Shown here: positions 8,472 through 16,684 of the stretch, one piece after another | Numbering within the stretch: position 1 is the first letter of the stretch | Layout of the letters: the number at the start of each line of letters is the position of its first letter | Position numbers and translations under genes: made by a program | The notes under the pieces: generated by a model | Databases searched by the model: none | What the model was told of the DNA's origin: nothing | Seen by the model: the letters and a program-made list of their open reading frames with translations, nothing else | DNA from: Burkholderiales bacterium | GTDB lineage: Bacteria > Pseudomonadota > Gammaproteobacteria > Burkholderiales > SHXO01 | Direction of reading: 5' to 3' | Assembly (NCBI GenBank): GCA_020854105.1 | Contig: JADZGB010000036.1 | Span: forward strand, 1-41,919 | Length of the DNA stretch: 41,919 bases

Positions 8472-10292
8472 ATGAGCATGCACGAGGACAAGGTCCCGGT
8501 GGAGCAGACAGTCACCGGGTGGCTGGAGGCGTTTTCCGCGGCGATGGCGCGCGGCGACTGCGATGCGGCTGCGCGGCTGTTCCTGCCCGACGCGGGCTGG
8601 CGCGACATACTCGCCTTCACCTGGCACTTCACCGGGTGCCGGGGGCGAGACGAGATCCGGACCCAGCTGCAGCAGAGCGTGGCGCAGATGCGGCCCGGAC
8701 CGTTCCGCCTCGACCCCGAGCGCAGCGCACCGGCCTGGACCGAGCGTGCCGGCACCCGCGCGATCGAGGCCTTCTTCGCCTTCGAGACCGGTGTCGGCCG
8801 CTGCCGCGGGGTGCTGCGGCTGATGGCCGATCCCACCGATGGCCTCATGCGCGCCTGGACGCTGTCCACCACGCTGCACGAACTGCGCGGGCACGAGGAA
8901 CAGACCGGCAGCCGCCGGCCGATCGGTCCATCGGACGTGCGCGACTTCGGCGCGGAGAACTGGGCAGACCAGCGCCGCAAGGCGGTCGAATACGGGGATC
9001 GCGATCCCACCGTGCTGGTGATCGGTGCCGGACAGGCCGGCCTGGCCATGGCCGCGCGCCTGGGAACGCTGGGGATCGACACCCTGGTGGTGGACCGCAA
9101 CGCGCGCATCGGCGACAACTGGCGCCACCGCTATCACTCGCTGACGCTGCACAACGAGGTGTACGTCAACGACCTGCCCTATCTTCCCTTCCCGCCCAAC
9201 TGGCCCGTCTACATCTCCAAGGACAAGCTTGCCAACTGGCTCGAGTTCTACGCCGAGGCGATGGAGATCAACTGCTGGACCGCCACCGAGTTCGTACGCG
9301 GCGGCTTCGACGAGTCGGCGCAGCACTGGAGCGTGCAGGTACGCCGCGGGGACGGCACGATCCGCACGCTGCGCCCGCGGCACGTCGTGTTCGCCATCGG
9401 CGCGAGCCCGATTCCGCACGTGCCGGAACTGCCCGGACTGGAGTCCTTCGCCGGTCAGGTGATGCATTCGGGCGAGTATCAGACGGGCACGCCGTGGAAG
9501 GGACGCAAGGCGCTGGTGCTGGGCACCGGCACCAGCGGCCACGACGTGGCGCAGGATCTGCATGCGTGCGGCGCGGACGTCGCGCTGATCCAGCGCAGCC
9601 CGACGTACGTGTGCAGCCTGCGCGAAGGCCAGCGCGTGTACCAGATCTACCTGCAGGGCCTTCCCGTGCCCGAGTGCGACGAGCTGCTCACCTCGCTGCC
9701 CTTCGATGCACTGGTGCGCGCCTATCACCTGTCTGCGCTGGAGAGCCGCAGGCACGACGCCGAGCTGCTGCGCGCACTGGAGCAGACTCCCTTCAGGCTC
9801 GACTTCCAGGAGTACGACACCGGCTTCCAGATGCGCTACCACCAGCGCGGCGGCGGCTACTACTTCAACGTCGGCTGCTCCGATCTCGTCATCCAGCGCA
9901 AGGTCGGCGTCGTGCAGTGGGCGGATGTCGAACGCATCGTTCCGGAGGGCCTGCGCATGCGCGACGCACGCGTGGTGCCGGCCGAGCTGCTGGTGCTGGC
10001 GACCGGCTACAAGAGCCAGCAGGAGGTTGCCCGCAGGCTGCTCGGCGACGAGATCGCCGATCGCATCGGTCCGGTCTGGGGTTTCGATGCGACCGGTGAG
10101 CTGCGCAACATGTGGAAACGCACGCCGCAGAAGGGCCTGTGGTTCATCGCCGGCAGCCTCGCGCAGTGCCGCATCTTCTCGCGCTTCCTCGCGCTGCAGA
10201 TCAAGGCCTGCGAGGTAGGGCTGATATCGAGCGGGCTGCCCGCCCGCTACGCCAACGCGCCGGATCTGGCGGCGAACTTCCGGGTGGCGTGA
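8472..10292 (+). CDS. Flavin-dependent monooxygenase with N-terminal NTF2/SnoaL-like domain
   Basis: A 606-residue protein. Residues ~1-150 resemble a SnoaL/NTF2-like domain (DCDAAARLFLPDAGWRDIL; RSAPAWTERAG). From ~178 there is a class B flavoprotein monooxygenase: FAD motif VLVIGAGQAGLAMAARL, the FMO/BVMO-type fingerprint FAGQVMHSGEY (F-x-G-x3-H-x3-Y, ~326-336) and the NADP motif VLGTGTSGHDVAQDL (~348). It would oxygenate a substrate with NADPH and O2 (N/S-oxygenation or Baeyer-Villiger). The ATG at 8472 is followed by another at 8478; the SD sequence is weak. It is divergent from the CoA-transferase operon, which suggests co-regulation. The fused N-terminal domain is less usual for FMOs. 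Confidence 0.85.
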   Translation: MSMHEDKVPVEQTVTGWLEAFSAAMARGDCDAAARLFLPDAGWRDILAFTWHFTGCRGRDEIRTQLQQSVAQMRPGPFRLDPERSAPAWTERAGTRAIEAFFAFETGVGRCRGVLRLMADPTDGLMRAWTLSTTLHELRGHEEQTGSRRPIGPSDVRDFGAENWADQRRKAVEYGDRDPTVLVIGAGQAGLAMAARLGTLGIDTLVVDRNARIGDNWRHRYHSLTLHNEVYVNDLPYLPFPPNWPVYISKDKLANWLEFYAEAMEINCWTATEFVRGGFDESAQHWSVQVRRGDGTIRTLRPRHVVFAIGASPIPHVPELPGLESFAGQVMHSGEYQTGTPWKGRKALVLGTGTSGHDVAQDLHACGADVALIQRSPTYVCSLREGQRVYQIYLQGLPVPECDELLTSLPFDALVRAYHLSALESRRHDAELLRALEQTPFRLDFQEYDTGFQMRYHQRGGGYYFNVGCSDLVIQRKVGVVQWADVERIVPEGLRMRDARVVPAELLVLATGYKSQQEVARRLLGDEIADRIGPVWGFDATGELRNMWKRTPQKGLWFIAGSLAQCRIFSRFLALQIKACEVGLISSGLPARYANAPDLAANFRVA

Positions 10293-10306
10293 AGGGACGC
10301 GGAGCC

Positions 10307-10440
10307 GTCATTCCGGAGTAAGTAGGAATCCAGGTTGTAGAACTGCCCTTTCGTTGTGCGCTGGGTCCCGGCCCCGGATTAAAGCATTCCGGGGCAGGCT
10401 TTTCATCCGCCGGGAAGACGGAGTCGCCGTCATCCCGGCC
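10307..10440. repeat. Composite REP-like intergenic repeat with hairpins
   Basis: The convergent gap between the monooxygenase and the flavin reductase holds GTCATTCC (10307-10314) with GGAATCCAG (10325-10333), a hairpin GCCCCGGA/TCCGGGGC (10371-10378 / 10388-10395), and a second GTCATCCCGG (10429-10438). The flavin-reductase stop codon falls inside the last copy. A related segment (CCTGCC-CGGAATGC-TT-ATC) is at 26503-26525. The hairpin may also act as a transcription barrier between the convergent genes. Confidence 0.6.
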
Positions 10441-11146
10441 GCTTCATCTGCATCATCGTGTCCGCGCACACCCAGAAGTAATCGCCCAGCCCGCCCGCAC
10501 GCGCCAGGTGCTGTGCCGCCGCCGTGTCGTACGTTCCATCGCGCAGCAGCGCCTTGTCGAGATGCACGCCGATCACCTCTCCGAGCACCAGCCAGGCCGG
10601 GGCGGGCGAGCCATCGGCCGCCCTGAGCTGCAGCACGTCGGTCCGCCTGCACTCGAAGGACACCGGGCTCTGCGCAACCCGCGGCGCCGCGATCAGTCGC
10701 GAAGGCGCTGGCGTCAGCCCTGCCAGGGTGAACTCGTCCACGTCGGGCGCGACGGAGGCCGAGGTCGCATTCATCCGTTCCGCCAGTGCACGGGTGACCA
10801 GATTGAACACGAATTCACCGGTCTGCTCGACGTTGTGCAGCGTGTCGCGGTTGTCGCTGGCGCAGGCGAAGCCGACGATGGGCGGCGCCTCGCAGAACGC
10901 ATTGAAGAAGCTGTAGGGTGCCAGGTTGTTCACCCCGCCGGCGCTGCGCGTCGAGATCCAGCCTATCGGCCGCGGTGCGACGATCGCCTTGAACGGATTG
11001 TGGCGCAGGCCGTGGCCCTTGCCTGGCTCGTAGAAATGCAGATCGGCTGCCGTCCTCGCTCCTGGTTCAATCGTCGGACCGCTTCGGAAGAGCGGAGGTG
11101 CCGCCGCCGTCGCCCGACCGCTTTGGAAGAACGGAGGTGCCGCCAC
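10430..11146 (-). CDS. Flavin reductase family protein (FMN-binding split barrel)
   Basis: A flavin reductase-like, FMN-binding protein, expected to supply reduced flavin or to act on a flavin-linked step. The family core starts at HFYEPGKGHGL and continues with APRPIGWISTRS, NLAPYSFFNAFCEAPPIVGF and DTLHNVEQTGEFVFNL, ending near DYFWVCADTMMQM. The ATG at 11146 lies inside a 39-bp tandem repeat, so the first ~30 residues (PPFFQSGRATAAA repeats) are probably not native. No ATG/GTG is available closer to the domain, and the real initiation codon is uncertain. It is downstream of the nitrile hydratase genes on the same strand. Confidence 0.75.
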   Translation of the reverse strand: MAAPPFFQSGRATAAAPPLFRSGPTIEPGARTAADLHFYEPGKGHGLRHNPFKAIVAPRPIGWISTRSAGGVNNLAPYSFFNAFCEAPPIVGFACASDNRDTLHNVEQTGEFVFNLVTRALAERMNATSASVAPDVDEFTLAGLTPAPSRLIAAPRVAQSPVSFECRRTDVLQLRAADGSPAPAWLVLGEVIGVHLDKALLRDGTYDTAAAQHLARAGGLGDYFWVCADTMMQMKRPG

Positions 11147-11193
11147 CGCCGCCCGACCGCTTTGGAAGGGCCGGGGTGCCGCTACCGTCGAAT
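11077..11193. repeat. 39-bp tandem repeat, three copies
   Basis: Copies begin at 11077, 11116 and 11155, each starting GACCGCTT(C/T)GGAAG and continuing with a G/C-rich tail (GGTGCCGCC...). The period of 39 is a multiple of three, so it stays open in every frame (13-residue units). It overlaps the annotated 5' end of the flavin reductase frame. It is a minisatellite-like array, without spacers of the kind a CRISPR would have. Confidence 0.75.
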
Positions 11194-11503
11194 GTCAGCG
11201 TCCTGACGCCGTCGGCTGCCATCGCCTGTCTCGTCCTGTGTCAGCCCGTGCGCCTCGCGCTGCGCGTGCAGCGGGTCTTGTCTGCTACTTCGCGGGCTCC
11301 GTCCGGCGCCCGGCGTGAAGGTCGCACTCGCCTACCGCCGCAGCGTCGAGGGCCGCCAGACCGGAGCAGGTCTATCGCGTCTGGTAGATCCGGCGGCGCG
11401 ACGCTGGATCGTGCCGCTGCGGCGGCTCGATCCAGTGCCGTCCGGATCACCCCGGTCCGCGCTGCAGATGATCGGCTGCAGGCAGACAGGGCAGCGTTTC
11501 GCC
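11194..11503. other. Non-coding gap with a 14-bp inverted repeat
   Basis: Between the nitrile hydratase accessory gene and the flavin reductase I see no convincing gene. A long stem, CTGGATCGTGCCGC (11404-11417) / GCGGCTCGATCCAG (11422-11435), with one mismatch and a TGCG loop, lies ~70 bp after the accessory-gene stop. It could terminate or stabilise the upstream mRNA. There is no T-run, so it is not a classical intrinsic terminator. Confidence 0.5.
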
Positions 11504-11902
11504 TCAGGCCAGATCGGACGGCGTGAGTACGATGGGCTCGCCGTGCGGTGTCCGCTCGGCCGCCCGATCCCACGCCTCCCGGTAGCGCGCCAGCGTCGGT
11601 TCGTCGGTCAGGCCCTTGTCGCGCACGATGCGTTCGATCGCCGCGAGCCAGTGGCGATAGTAGGTGCTGCCGGTATCGGGATCGCCTGATGCCTGTGCGT
11701 CCCTGATTGCGCGCCCGAGCGTGCTGGCCCATTCGTCCCAGGTGAACACGCCCCGCCGGTGCAGCGCCAGCGTGATGGCGAAGGCCTGTGCTTCCCACGG
11801 CTCGTTGAACGTCGGCGCGCGTTCGTTCGCAGGTATGGCGTTCAGCGCGCCGAGCGCCGCCAGCTGGCGCTCGTCGATCCTGTCCATCGGTGCGGTCGGC
11901 AT
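11504..11902 (-). CDS. Nitrile hydratase accessory protein
   Basis: A 132-residue protein of the nitrile hydratase accessory/activator family, related in sequence to the N-terminal part of the beta subunit. Characteristic stretches are FNEPWEAQAFAITLALHRRG, FTWDEWASTLGRAI and TYYRHWLAAIERIV. In cobalt-type systems such proteins help insert the metal and mature the alpha subunit. It begins one base after the beta-subunit stop, the usual alpha-beta-accessory order. The ATG at 11902 is chosen because it gives the family N-terminus. Confidence 0.9.
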   Translation of the reverse strand: MPTAPMDRIDERQLAALGALNAIPANERAPTFNEPWEAQAFAITLALHRRGVFTWDEWASTLGRAIRDAQASGDPDTGSTYYRHWLAAIERIVRDKGLTDEPTLARYREAWDRAAERTPHGEPIVLTPSDLA

Positions 11903-11903
11903 G

Positions 11904-12560
11904 TCAGACAGACTCCAGGTAGGGTTCGAACGCCTCGATCGACAGCTCCAGCGTCGGATCGGCCTGCCGACCCCACAGCTCGCGCCCGCTGAACACCACG
12001 CTGTACAGCCACTGCGGATCGTCGCCCTTCCCCGCTGCCTTGGAGTCGGGAAACACGTGGCAGCCGCGGATCGCCGCGATCACACCCTCCTTGTCCCGCG
12101 CGTAGCGGGGCAGGCGGGTGTGTCCGGCGGGATGGATGTTGACGGTGCGCACGCGATCGCCCGGCTTGAAGCGCGCATCGCCCTGCGGCGTGCGCGCGAA
12201 GGGGCCGCGAATGAACGCATTGCCCGCCTCGGCCGGCGTCATCGTCCGCTCCACCGGCCGGGCCGGACGCAGCGTACGGCCCGCGTCCAGTTCGTCCTGC
12301 TCCACCAAGCCGCGTTCGAGCGCGCTGCGCGTGATGCCCAGCAGCCAGCGGTGGTAATAGGACACCGTGAGATACACCGGCGCCGGCAACTGCTCTTGCG
12401 AATCACGGAACACGTCGATGTTCCACGCACGCGTATAGAGCACCGCCCGCATCAGCGCCAGCACGCGGCCTTCCCAGTCCGCGTGGAAGACAGGCTCGTC
12501 TTGCTCCGCCACCACCTTGCCGAAGCCGTGCATGCCGCCCATGTCGTGCACGCCGTTCAT
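11904..12560 (-). CDS. nthB: Nitrile hydratase subunit beta
   Basis: The 218-residue beta subunit of nitrile hydratase, which hydrates R-CN to R-CONH2 together with the alpha subunit. The N-terminus [14 protein letters not shown] is diagnostic, followed by [12 protein letters not shown] and [17 protein letters not shown]. The C-terminal SH3-like domain has [22 protein letters not shown]. The start ATG at 12560 overlaps the alpha stop by 4 bp (ATGA), consistent with equal coupled synthesis. Confidence 0.95.
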   Translation of the reverse strand: MNGVHDMGGMHGFGKVVAEQDEPVFHADWEGRVLALMRAVLYTRAWNIDVFRDSQEQLPAPVYLTVSYYHRWLLGITRSALERGLVEQDELDAGRTLRPARPVERTMTPAEAGNAFIRGPFARTPQGDARFKPGDRVRTVNIHPAGHTRLPRYARDKEGVIAAIRGCHVFPDSKAAGKGDDPQWLYSVVFSGRELWGRQADPTLELSIEAFEPYLESV

Positions 12561-13195
12561 GGACGCGCTCCCGGCTGCTCGGCCAGCCTCGTTCCGATCA
12601 TGCTGTCGCGCGTGACCAGTTCGGCGAGCCGTTCCTCCGGCCAGCCCTCGGTTCCGGCCGGCCGCTGCGGCAGCACCAGGAAGCGCGTCTCGGCGGTCGA
12701 GTCCCACACCCGGATCTTCGTCTCTTCAGGCAGTGTCACGCCGAACTCCGCCAGCACGCCGCGGGGATCCATCACCACGCGCGAGCGATAGGGCGCGGAC
12801 TTGTACCAGACCGGCGGCAGCCCCAGCACGTCCCAGGGATAGCAGGAGCACAGGGTGCACACCACCATGTTGTGTTCGCCCGGTCTGTTCTCCACCACGA
12901 CCAGGTGATCGCCGATCTGGTCGAACAGGCCGCTCTCGTTGATCGCGCGCGTGGCGTCCTCCAGCAGCGCGGCCTTGAACTTCGTATCGGTCCAGGCGTG
13001 GGCGACGACGCGCGCACCGACGTGCGGCCCGACCTTGGTCTCGAAATGCTCGACGATCTGATCGAGCACCGCCGGATCGATGTAGCCCTTCTCGGTGAGG
13101 ATGGTCTCCAGGGCCCGCACGCGAAGCTGGACATCGCACAGGTGCGAGTGGTCGCGGTCGTGGTCGTGTTCGTGTTCGTGGTCGTGGTCGCTCAT
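12557..13195 (-). CDS. nthA: Cobalt-type nitrile hydratase subunit alpha with His-rich N-terminus
   Basis: The 212-residue catalytic subunit. The metal-binding claw is V-C113-T-L-C116-S-C118; Thr in the second position marks the non-corrin cobalt type (iron enzymes have Ser). [15 protein letters not shown] and the [10 protein letters not shown] segment fit the family. Residues 1-19 are unusually rich in His ([19 protein letters not shown]), resembling the His tails of metallochaperones, and could hold Co2+ or Ni2+. The gene starts 49 bp after the HIBADH-like gene. No amidase and no cobalt transporter are in the window. Confidence 0.95.
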   Translation of the reverse strand: MSDHDHEHEHDHDRDHSHLCDVQLRVRALETILTEKGYIDPAVLDQIVEHFETKVGPHVGARVVAHAWTDTKFKAALLEDATRAINESGLFDQIGDHLVVVENRPGEHNMVVCTLCSCYPWDVLGLPPVWYKSAPYRSRVVMDPRGVLAEFGVTLPEETKIRVWDSTAETRFLVLPQRPAGTEGWPEERLAELVTRDSMIGTRLAEQPGARP

Positions 13196-13244
13196 GCAGG
13201 CTCCGGGGTCCGGGCGGCCGTGCATGGCCGCCCAAGGGAACGAG

Positions 13245-14138
13245 TCAGGAATCGCGGGCCTCGCCGGTCTTTCGCAGCAGCGCAGCCAGCTCGGGAATGT
13301 ATGCCCTGCCGTGCCCGCCGGCAACGCTGCGCTGCAGGGTCCTGTTGACTGCCTGCGCGATCTCGCGATAGACACCCGCGTGCGCAGCCATCTCGCAGTA
13401 GTAGCCCAGGTCCTTCGCCGCATTGCCCAGGAAGAACGGCACGTTGGAGGCGTCGCCCTCGATCAGGAAGGGCGTCATGCGCTGCAGCGCCGCGCCGCCG
13501 CCGCCACCGCTGGCGAGCACATCCACCAGGATGGCCGGATCGATGCCCGCCTGGTGTGCGTGCGCGGCCACCTCCGCCAGCAGCGCCATGCAACCGAGCG
13601 ACACGTAGTTGTGCAGCAGCTTCATGCGATGCCCGGCACCCACCGGCCCCACATGGACGATGCTCTCGCTGAACGCCTCGAGAATCGGCCGGACGCTTTC
13701 CAGCACCTGCGGCTCGCCGCCACACAGCAGATTGAGCGTCCCGGCCTGCGCATGCTGGGGCAGCCTGGTCATGGCGGCATCGAGGAAATGTCCCCCCACC
13801 GCCTGCAGCGCCGCCGCCATCCTGATGCTGGTGTCGGGCAGCGACGTGGAGCAGTCGATGACGACCGCGCCGGGCCGCAGCGCGTCGACTACGCCGCCGG
13901 GACCGGTCAGCACCGCCTCCACCTGGGGTGCACCGGTCACGCAGAGGACGATCGCCTCGGCCTCGCGCGCCACTTCGCCCGGGCTCGCACAGACCCGGGC
14001 CCCGGACGCCACCAGCTCGTCGATCGGCTGGTTGCCCGGGTGGTCCATCAGGCTCAGCGGATATCCCCGCCGGATGACGTTCTTCGCGATTCCCTGGCCC
14101 ATGAGGCCGACGCCGATGATGCCTACCGCCTTCTTCAT
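13245..14138 (-). CDS. NAD(P)-dependent oxidoreductase, 3-hydroxyisobutyrate dehydrogenase family (variant)
   Basis: A 297-residue beta-hydroxyacid dehydrogenase-like enzyme. The Rossmann motif [15 protein letters not shown] (6-20) and catalytic Lys173 in [12 protein letters not shown] are present. The substrate-binding signature normally DAPVSGG is changed to [11 protein letters not shown] (~120-130), so the substrate is probably unlike 3-hydroxyisobutyrate or tartronate semialdehyde. The start at 14138 is preferred over 14150 because AGGACGAC lies at the right distance before it. It is upstream of the nitrile hydratase genes on the same strand. Confidence 0.85.
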   Translation of the reverse strand: MKKAVGIIGVGLMGQGIAKNVIRRGYPLSLMDHPGNQPIDELVASGARVCASPGEVAREAEAIVLCVTGAPQVEAVLTGPGGVVDALRPGAVVIDCSTSLPDTSIRMAAALQAVGGHFLDAAMTRLPQHAQAGTLNLLCGGEPQVLESVRPILEAFSESIVHVGPVGAGHRMKLLHNYVSLGCMALLAEVAAHAHQAGIDPAILVDVLASGGGGGAALQRMTPFLIEGDASNVPFFLGNAAKDLGYYCEMAAHAGVYREIAQAVNRTLQRSVAGGHGRAYIPELAALLRKTGEARDS

Positions 14139-14224
14139 GTCGTCCTGCATCCTGGTGCCGTTTCGAGACAGTCCACAGTGTTGCACGCCCTGGCGCGGAT
14201 TACAGCGCGGCTGCCGTGCCGCGG

Positions 14225-14941
14225 CTAGAGCGCCAGGTACCGGCTCTTGACCGTCTCGTCCTTGCGCAGCGCCTCGATGCTGTCGCGGTAGACGATCTGG
14301 CCCTTGTCGATCACGGTGGCGTGGCTGGCAATCCCCAGGCAGAAATGCATGTTCTGCTCGGCCAGCAGCACCGTGACACCCATGTCGCGCAGCTTGCGGA
14401 TCAGCGCGCCGATGCGCTCCACGATGACCGGTGCCAGGCCTTCGCTGGGTTCGTCCAGCAGCAGGGCGACCGGATTGCCCATCAGCGTGCGGGCGATGGT
14501 GAGCATCTGCTGCTCGCCGCCGGACAGGTTCCCCGCCATGCGATTCTTCAGCGGCTCGAGCAGCGGCAGCATCTCGTAGATGCGCGCGAGGTTCCAGTGA
14601 TCCTGACCGGCGGGTCCCTTCTTCGCCGCGATGATCAGATTGTCCTCGACCGTGTGCTCGGGGAACACCTGGCGATCCTCGGGCACGAAACCGAGGCCGG
14701 CGCGCGCGATCCGGTGCGGCCGGGCGCCCTGCACTTCCCTGCCCAGCACGCGTATCCGGCCCGTCCTGGGCGGCGCGATCCCGGCCAGCGCCTTCATGGT
14801 GGTGGACTTGCCGGCACCGTTGCGACCGAGCAGGGCCATGGTCTGCCCCTCGGAGACGGACAGACTCAGGCCGAACAGGATCTGGCTGGTGCCGTAGAAG
14901 ACGTCGATGCCCTCGGCGGAGACGATCTCGCGCGCGCTCAT
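14225..14941 (-). CDS. livF: Branched-chain-type ABC transporter ATP-binding protein LivF
   Basis: A 238-residue ATPase. Walker A is GRNGAGKST (~39-47), the Q-loop region PEDRQVFPEHTVEDNL follows, then signature LSGGEQQ, Walker B LLLDEPSEGLAP and switch His in VTVLLAEQNMHF. The length and the PEDR-FPEHTV pattern are those of LivF rather than LivG. It overlaps livG by 4 bp (ATGA) and is the last gene of the importer operon. Confidence 0.94.
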   Translation of the reverse strand: MSAREIVSAEGIDVFYGTSQILFGLSLSVSEGQTMALLGRNGAGKSTTMKALAGIAPPRTGRIRVLGREVQGARPHRIARAGLGFVPEDRQVFPEHTVEDNLIIAAKKGPAGQDHWNLARIYEMLPLLEPLKNRMAGNLSGGEQQMLTIARTLMGNPVALLLDEPSEGLAPVIVERIGALIRKLRDMGVTVLLAEQNMHFCLGIASHATVIDKGQIVYRDSIEALRKDETVKSRYLAL

Positions 14942-15696
14942 CTCGAGTCCGTGTGTTCGAAGTGCGAGCCCAGATAGGCCTCGATCACCTTCGGGTGCTG
15001 GCGCACCTCGTCGGGGGTGCCTTCGGCCAGGACCGTGCCGTAGCTCAGCACGCGGATGGTCTGCGCGTATCTGAACACGATGTCCATGTCGTGCTCGATG
15101 AAGATCAGCGTCATGTGCTTGCGTTCCCACAGCGCGTGCACCGTCTCGATCATCTGCCAGCGCTCCTCCGGCCCCATACCGGCGGTCGGCTCGTCGAGCA
15201 GCAGCACGCGCGGCTCCAGTGCCAGCGCGAGCGCGATGTCGAGCAGCTTCTGGTCCCCGTGCGACAGATAGCCGGACACGGTATCCGCACGTGAATCGAG
15301 CTTGACCAGTTCCATCACCTCGTCGGCCTGGGCCTTTGCCTCCGCCAGCGGAAAGCGCCGACCCAGCCGCGCGTGCCAGCCGCGATGGGCGTTGACCGCG
15401 CCGAAGATGGACTCGCGCACCGTCAGCGTCGGATAGATGCTGGCGATCTGGAAGGCTCGTGCCATGCCCCGCCGAACGACCTCGGGCGGGGACAGGCCGG
15501 CGATGTCCTCGTCGCCGAGCAGGATGGTTCCGGCATCGGGTTTGAACGCCCCGGTGACGAGGTTGAAGAACGTCGTCTTGCCGGCGCCGTTGGGGCCGAT
15601 GATCGCGGTCAGTGATCCCTCCGCGAAGTTCAGGCTCACGCCGTTCATCGCGCTCACGCCGCCGAAGGACTTGCGCAGGTTCTCGATGCGCAGCAT
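14938..15696 (-). CDS. livG: Branched-chain-type ABC transporter ATP-binding protein LivG
   Basis: A 252-residue ATPase with Walker A GPNGAGKTT (~36-44), signature LSHGDQK, Walker B VLLLDEPTAGMGPEE and switch region LIFIEHDMDIVF. The segment ARAFQIASIYPTLTV is typical of LivG-type subunits. It would pair with LivF on the LivH/LivM membrane dimer. It starts one base after the livM stop. Confidence 0.94.
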   Translation of the reverse strand: MLRIENLRKSFGGVSAMNGVSLNFAEGSLTAIIGPNGAGKTTFFNLVTGAFKPDAGTILLGDEDIAGLSPPEVVRRGMARAFQIASIYPTLTVRESIFGAVNAHRGWHARLGRRFPLAEAKAQADEVMELVKLDSRADTVSGYLSHGDQKLLDIALALALEPRVLLLDEPTAGMGPEERWQMIETVHALWERKHMTLIFIEHDMDIVFRYAQTIRVLSYGTVLAEGTPDEVRQHPKVIEAYLGSHFEHTDSR

Positions 15697-15697
15697 G

Positions 15698-16681
15698 TCA
15701 GTGCTTCCCCGCTGCCAGCCCCGCTCCGGCGCGGCGGCGATCGCGCCAGGCCTCCCACAGGGTACCGAGCAGGCCCTTACGCAGCCCGAGCGCGAAGCAC
15801 AGGATGACCACGCCCAGCACCAGTCCGAAGTACTCGGTGAGGCCGGTGACGATGTCGCTCAGCAGGAGCAGCACGACCGCGCCGACCAGCGGTCCGAGAA
15901 AGACGCCGATGCCGCCCATCAGGACCATGAACACGCCCTCGCCGGAGATGGTCCAGTAGGCGAAGTCGGGATAGGCGCTGGACACGAACAGGCTCATCAG
16001 CAGGCCGCCGACGCTGCCGAAGATGCCGGCCACGACGAAGGCGAGCAGACGTATGCGCCATACCTGGATGCCGAGAAAACCGACCCGGCGCGGGTTGTCG
16101 CGGATCATGCGCAGCGTGTACCCGAACGGCGACTGCACGAAGTGGTACATGACGAACAGGGATGCCACCAGCACGAAGCAGCAGAACAGGTACAGATGGT
16201 GCGGATCGTCGAGGCGGATGCCCAGGAAGGGCGGCCGCGGCACGCCGCCGGTGAGCCCCTGGTCGCCGCCGGTCAGGGGTGTCCAGGCGATGATCAGACT
16301 GTGCACCAGCATCTGGAAGGCCAGCGTCAGGAAGGAGAAGTAGATCTCCTTGAGGCGGATGCAGATGGCGCCGATGAGCGTGGCGACCCCCGCGCTGATC
16401 AGCATGGTCAGCAGGAATGCCATCGGAATCGAGGTGCCCGCCTTCTGCATCAGCAGGGCGAAGCTGTAGGCGCCCAGGCCGTAGAACAGGCCGTGGCCGA
16501 ACGAAACCATCCCGCCGTAGCCGATCAGGAGATTGAGTGAGGTGGCGAAGACGGCGAAGGCCGACATGCGGATGACGAAGTCCGAGAAATGCCTGCCCGG
16601 GAACACGAAGGGCAGCACACTCAGGATGGCGAGAACCCCCACGGCGAACGCCACGTCGCGCAGCACGGTCGATCTGCGCAT
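15698..16681 (-). CDS. livM: Branched-chain-type ABC transporter permease LivM
   Basis: A 327-residue multi-spanning permease. It shows the LivM pattern LLIGYGGMVSFGHGLFYGLGAY (first half quoted family motif at ~50-72), RIRLLAFVVAGIFGSVGGLL and MGGIGVFLGPLVGAVVL near the C-terminus. About 8-10 hydrophobic segments are visible. It starts 3 bp after livH, with coupled translation likely. Confidence 0.93.
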   Translation of the reverse strand: MRRSTVLRDVAFAVGVLAILSVLPFVFPGRHFSDFVIRMSAFAVFATSLNLLIGYGGMVSFGHGLFYGLGAYSFALLMQKAGTSIPMAFLLTMLISAGVATLIGAICIRLKEIYFSFLTLAFQMLVHSLIIAWTPLTGGDQGLTGGVPRPPFLGIRLDDPHHLYLFCCFVLVASLFVMYHFVQSPFGYTLRMIRDNPRRVGFLGIQVWRIRLLAFVVAGIFGSVGGLLMSLFVSSAYPDFAYWTISGEGVFMVLMGGIGVFLGPLVGAVVLLLLSDIVTGLTEYFGLVLGVVILCFALGLRKGLLGTLWEAWRDRRRAGAGLAAGKH

Positions 16682-16684
16682 GGA

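Noticed and set aside
7110-9842. Very long open frame on the minus strand (~900 codons) spanning the CoA-transferase and the antisense of the monooxygenase
   Set aside because: Its composition is Arg/Ala/Gly/His-rich with no domain; it is a GC-driven shadow of the real genes in other frames.
11077-11193. CRISPR-like array
   Set aside because: Units are contiguous 39-bp direct repeats without spacers; only three copies and no cas genes.
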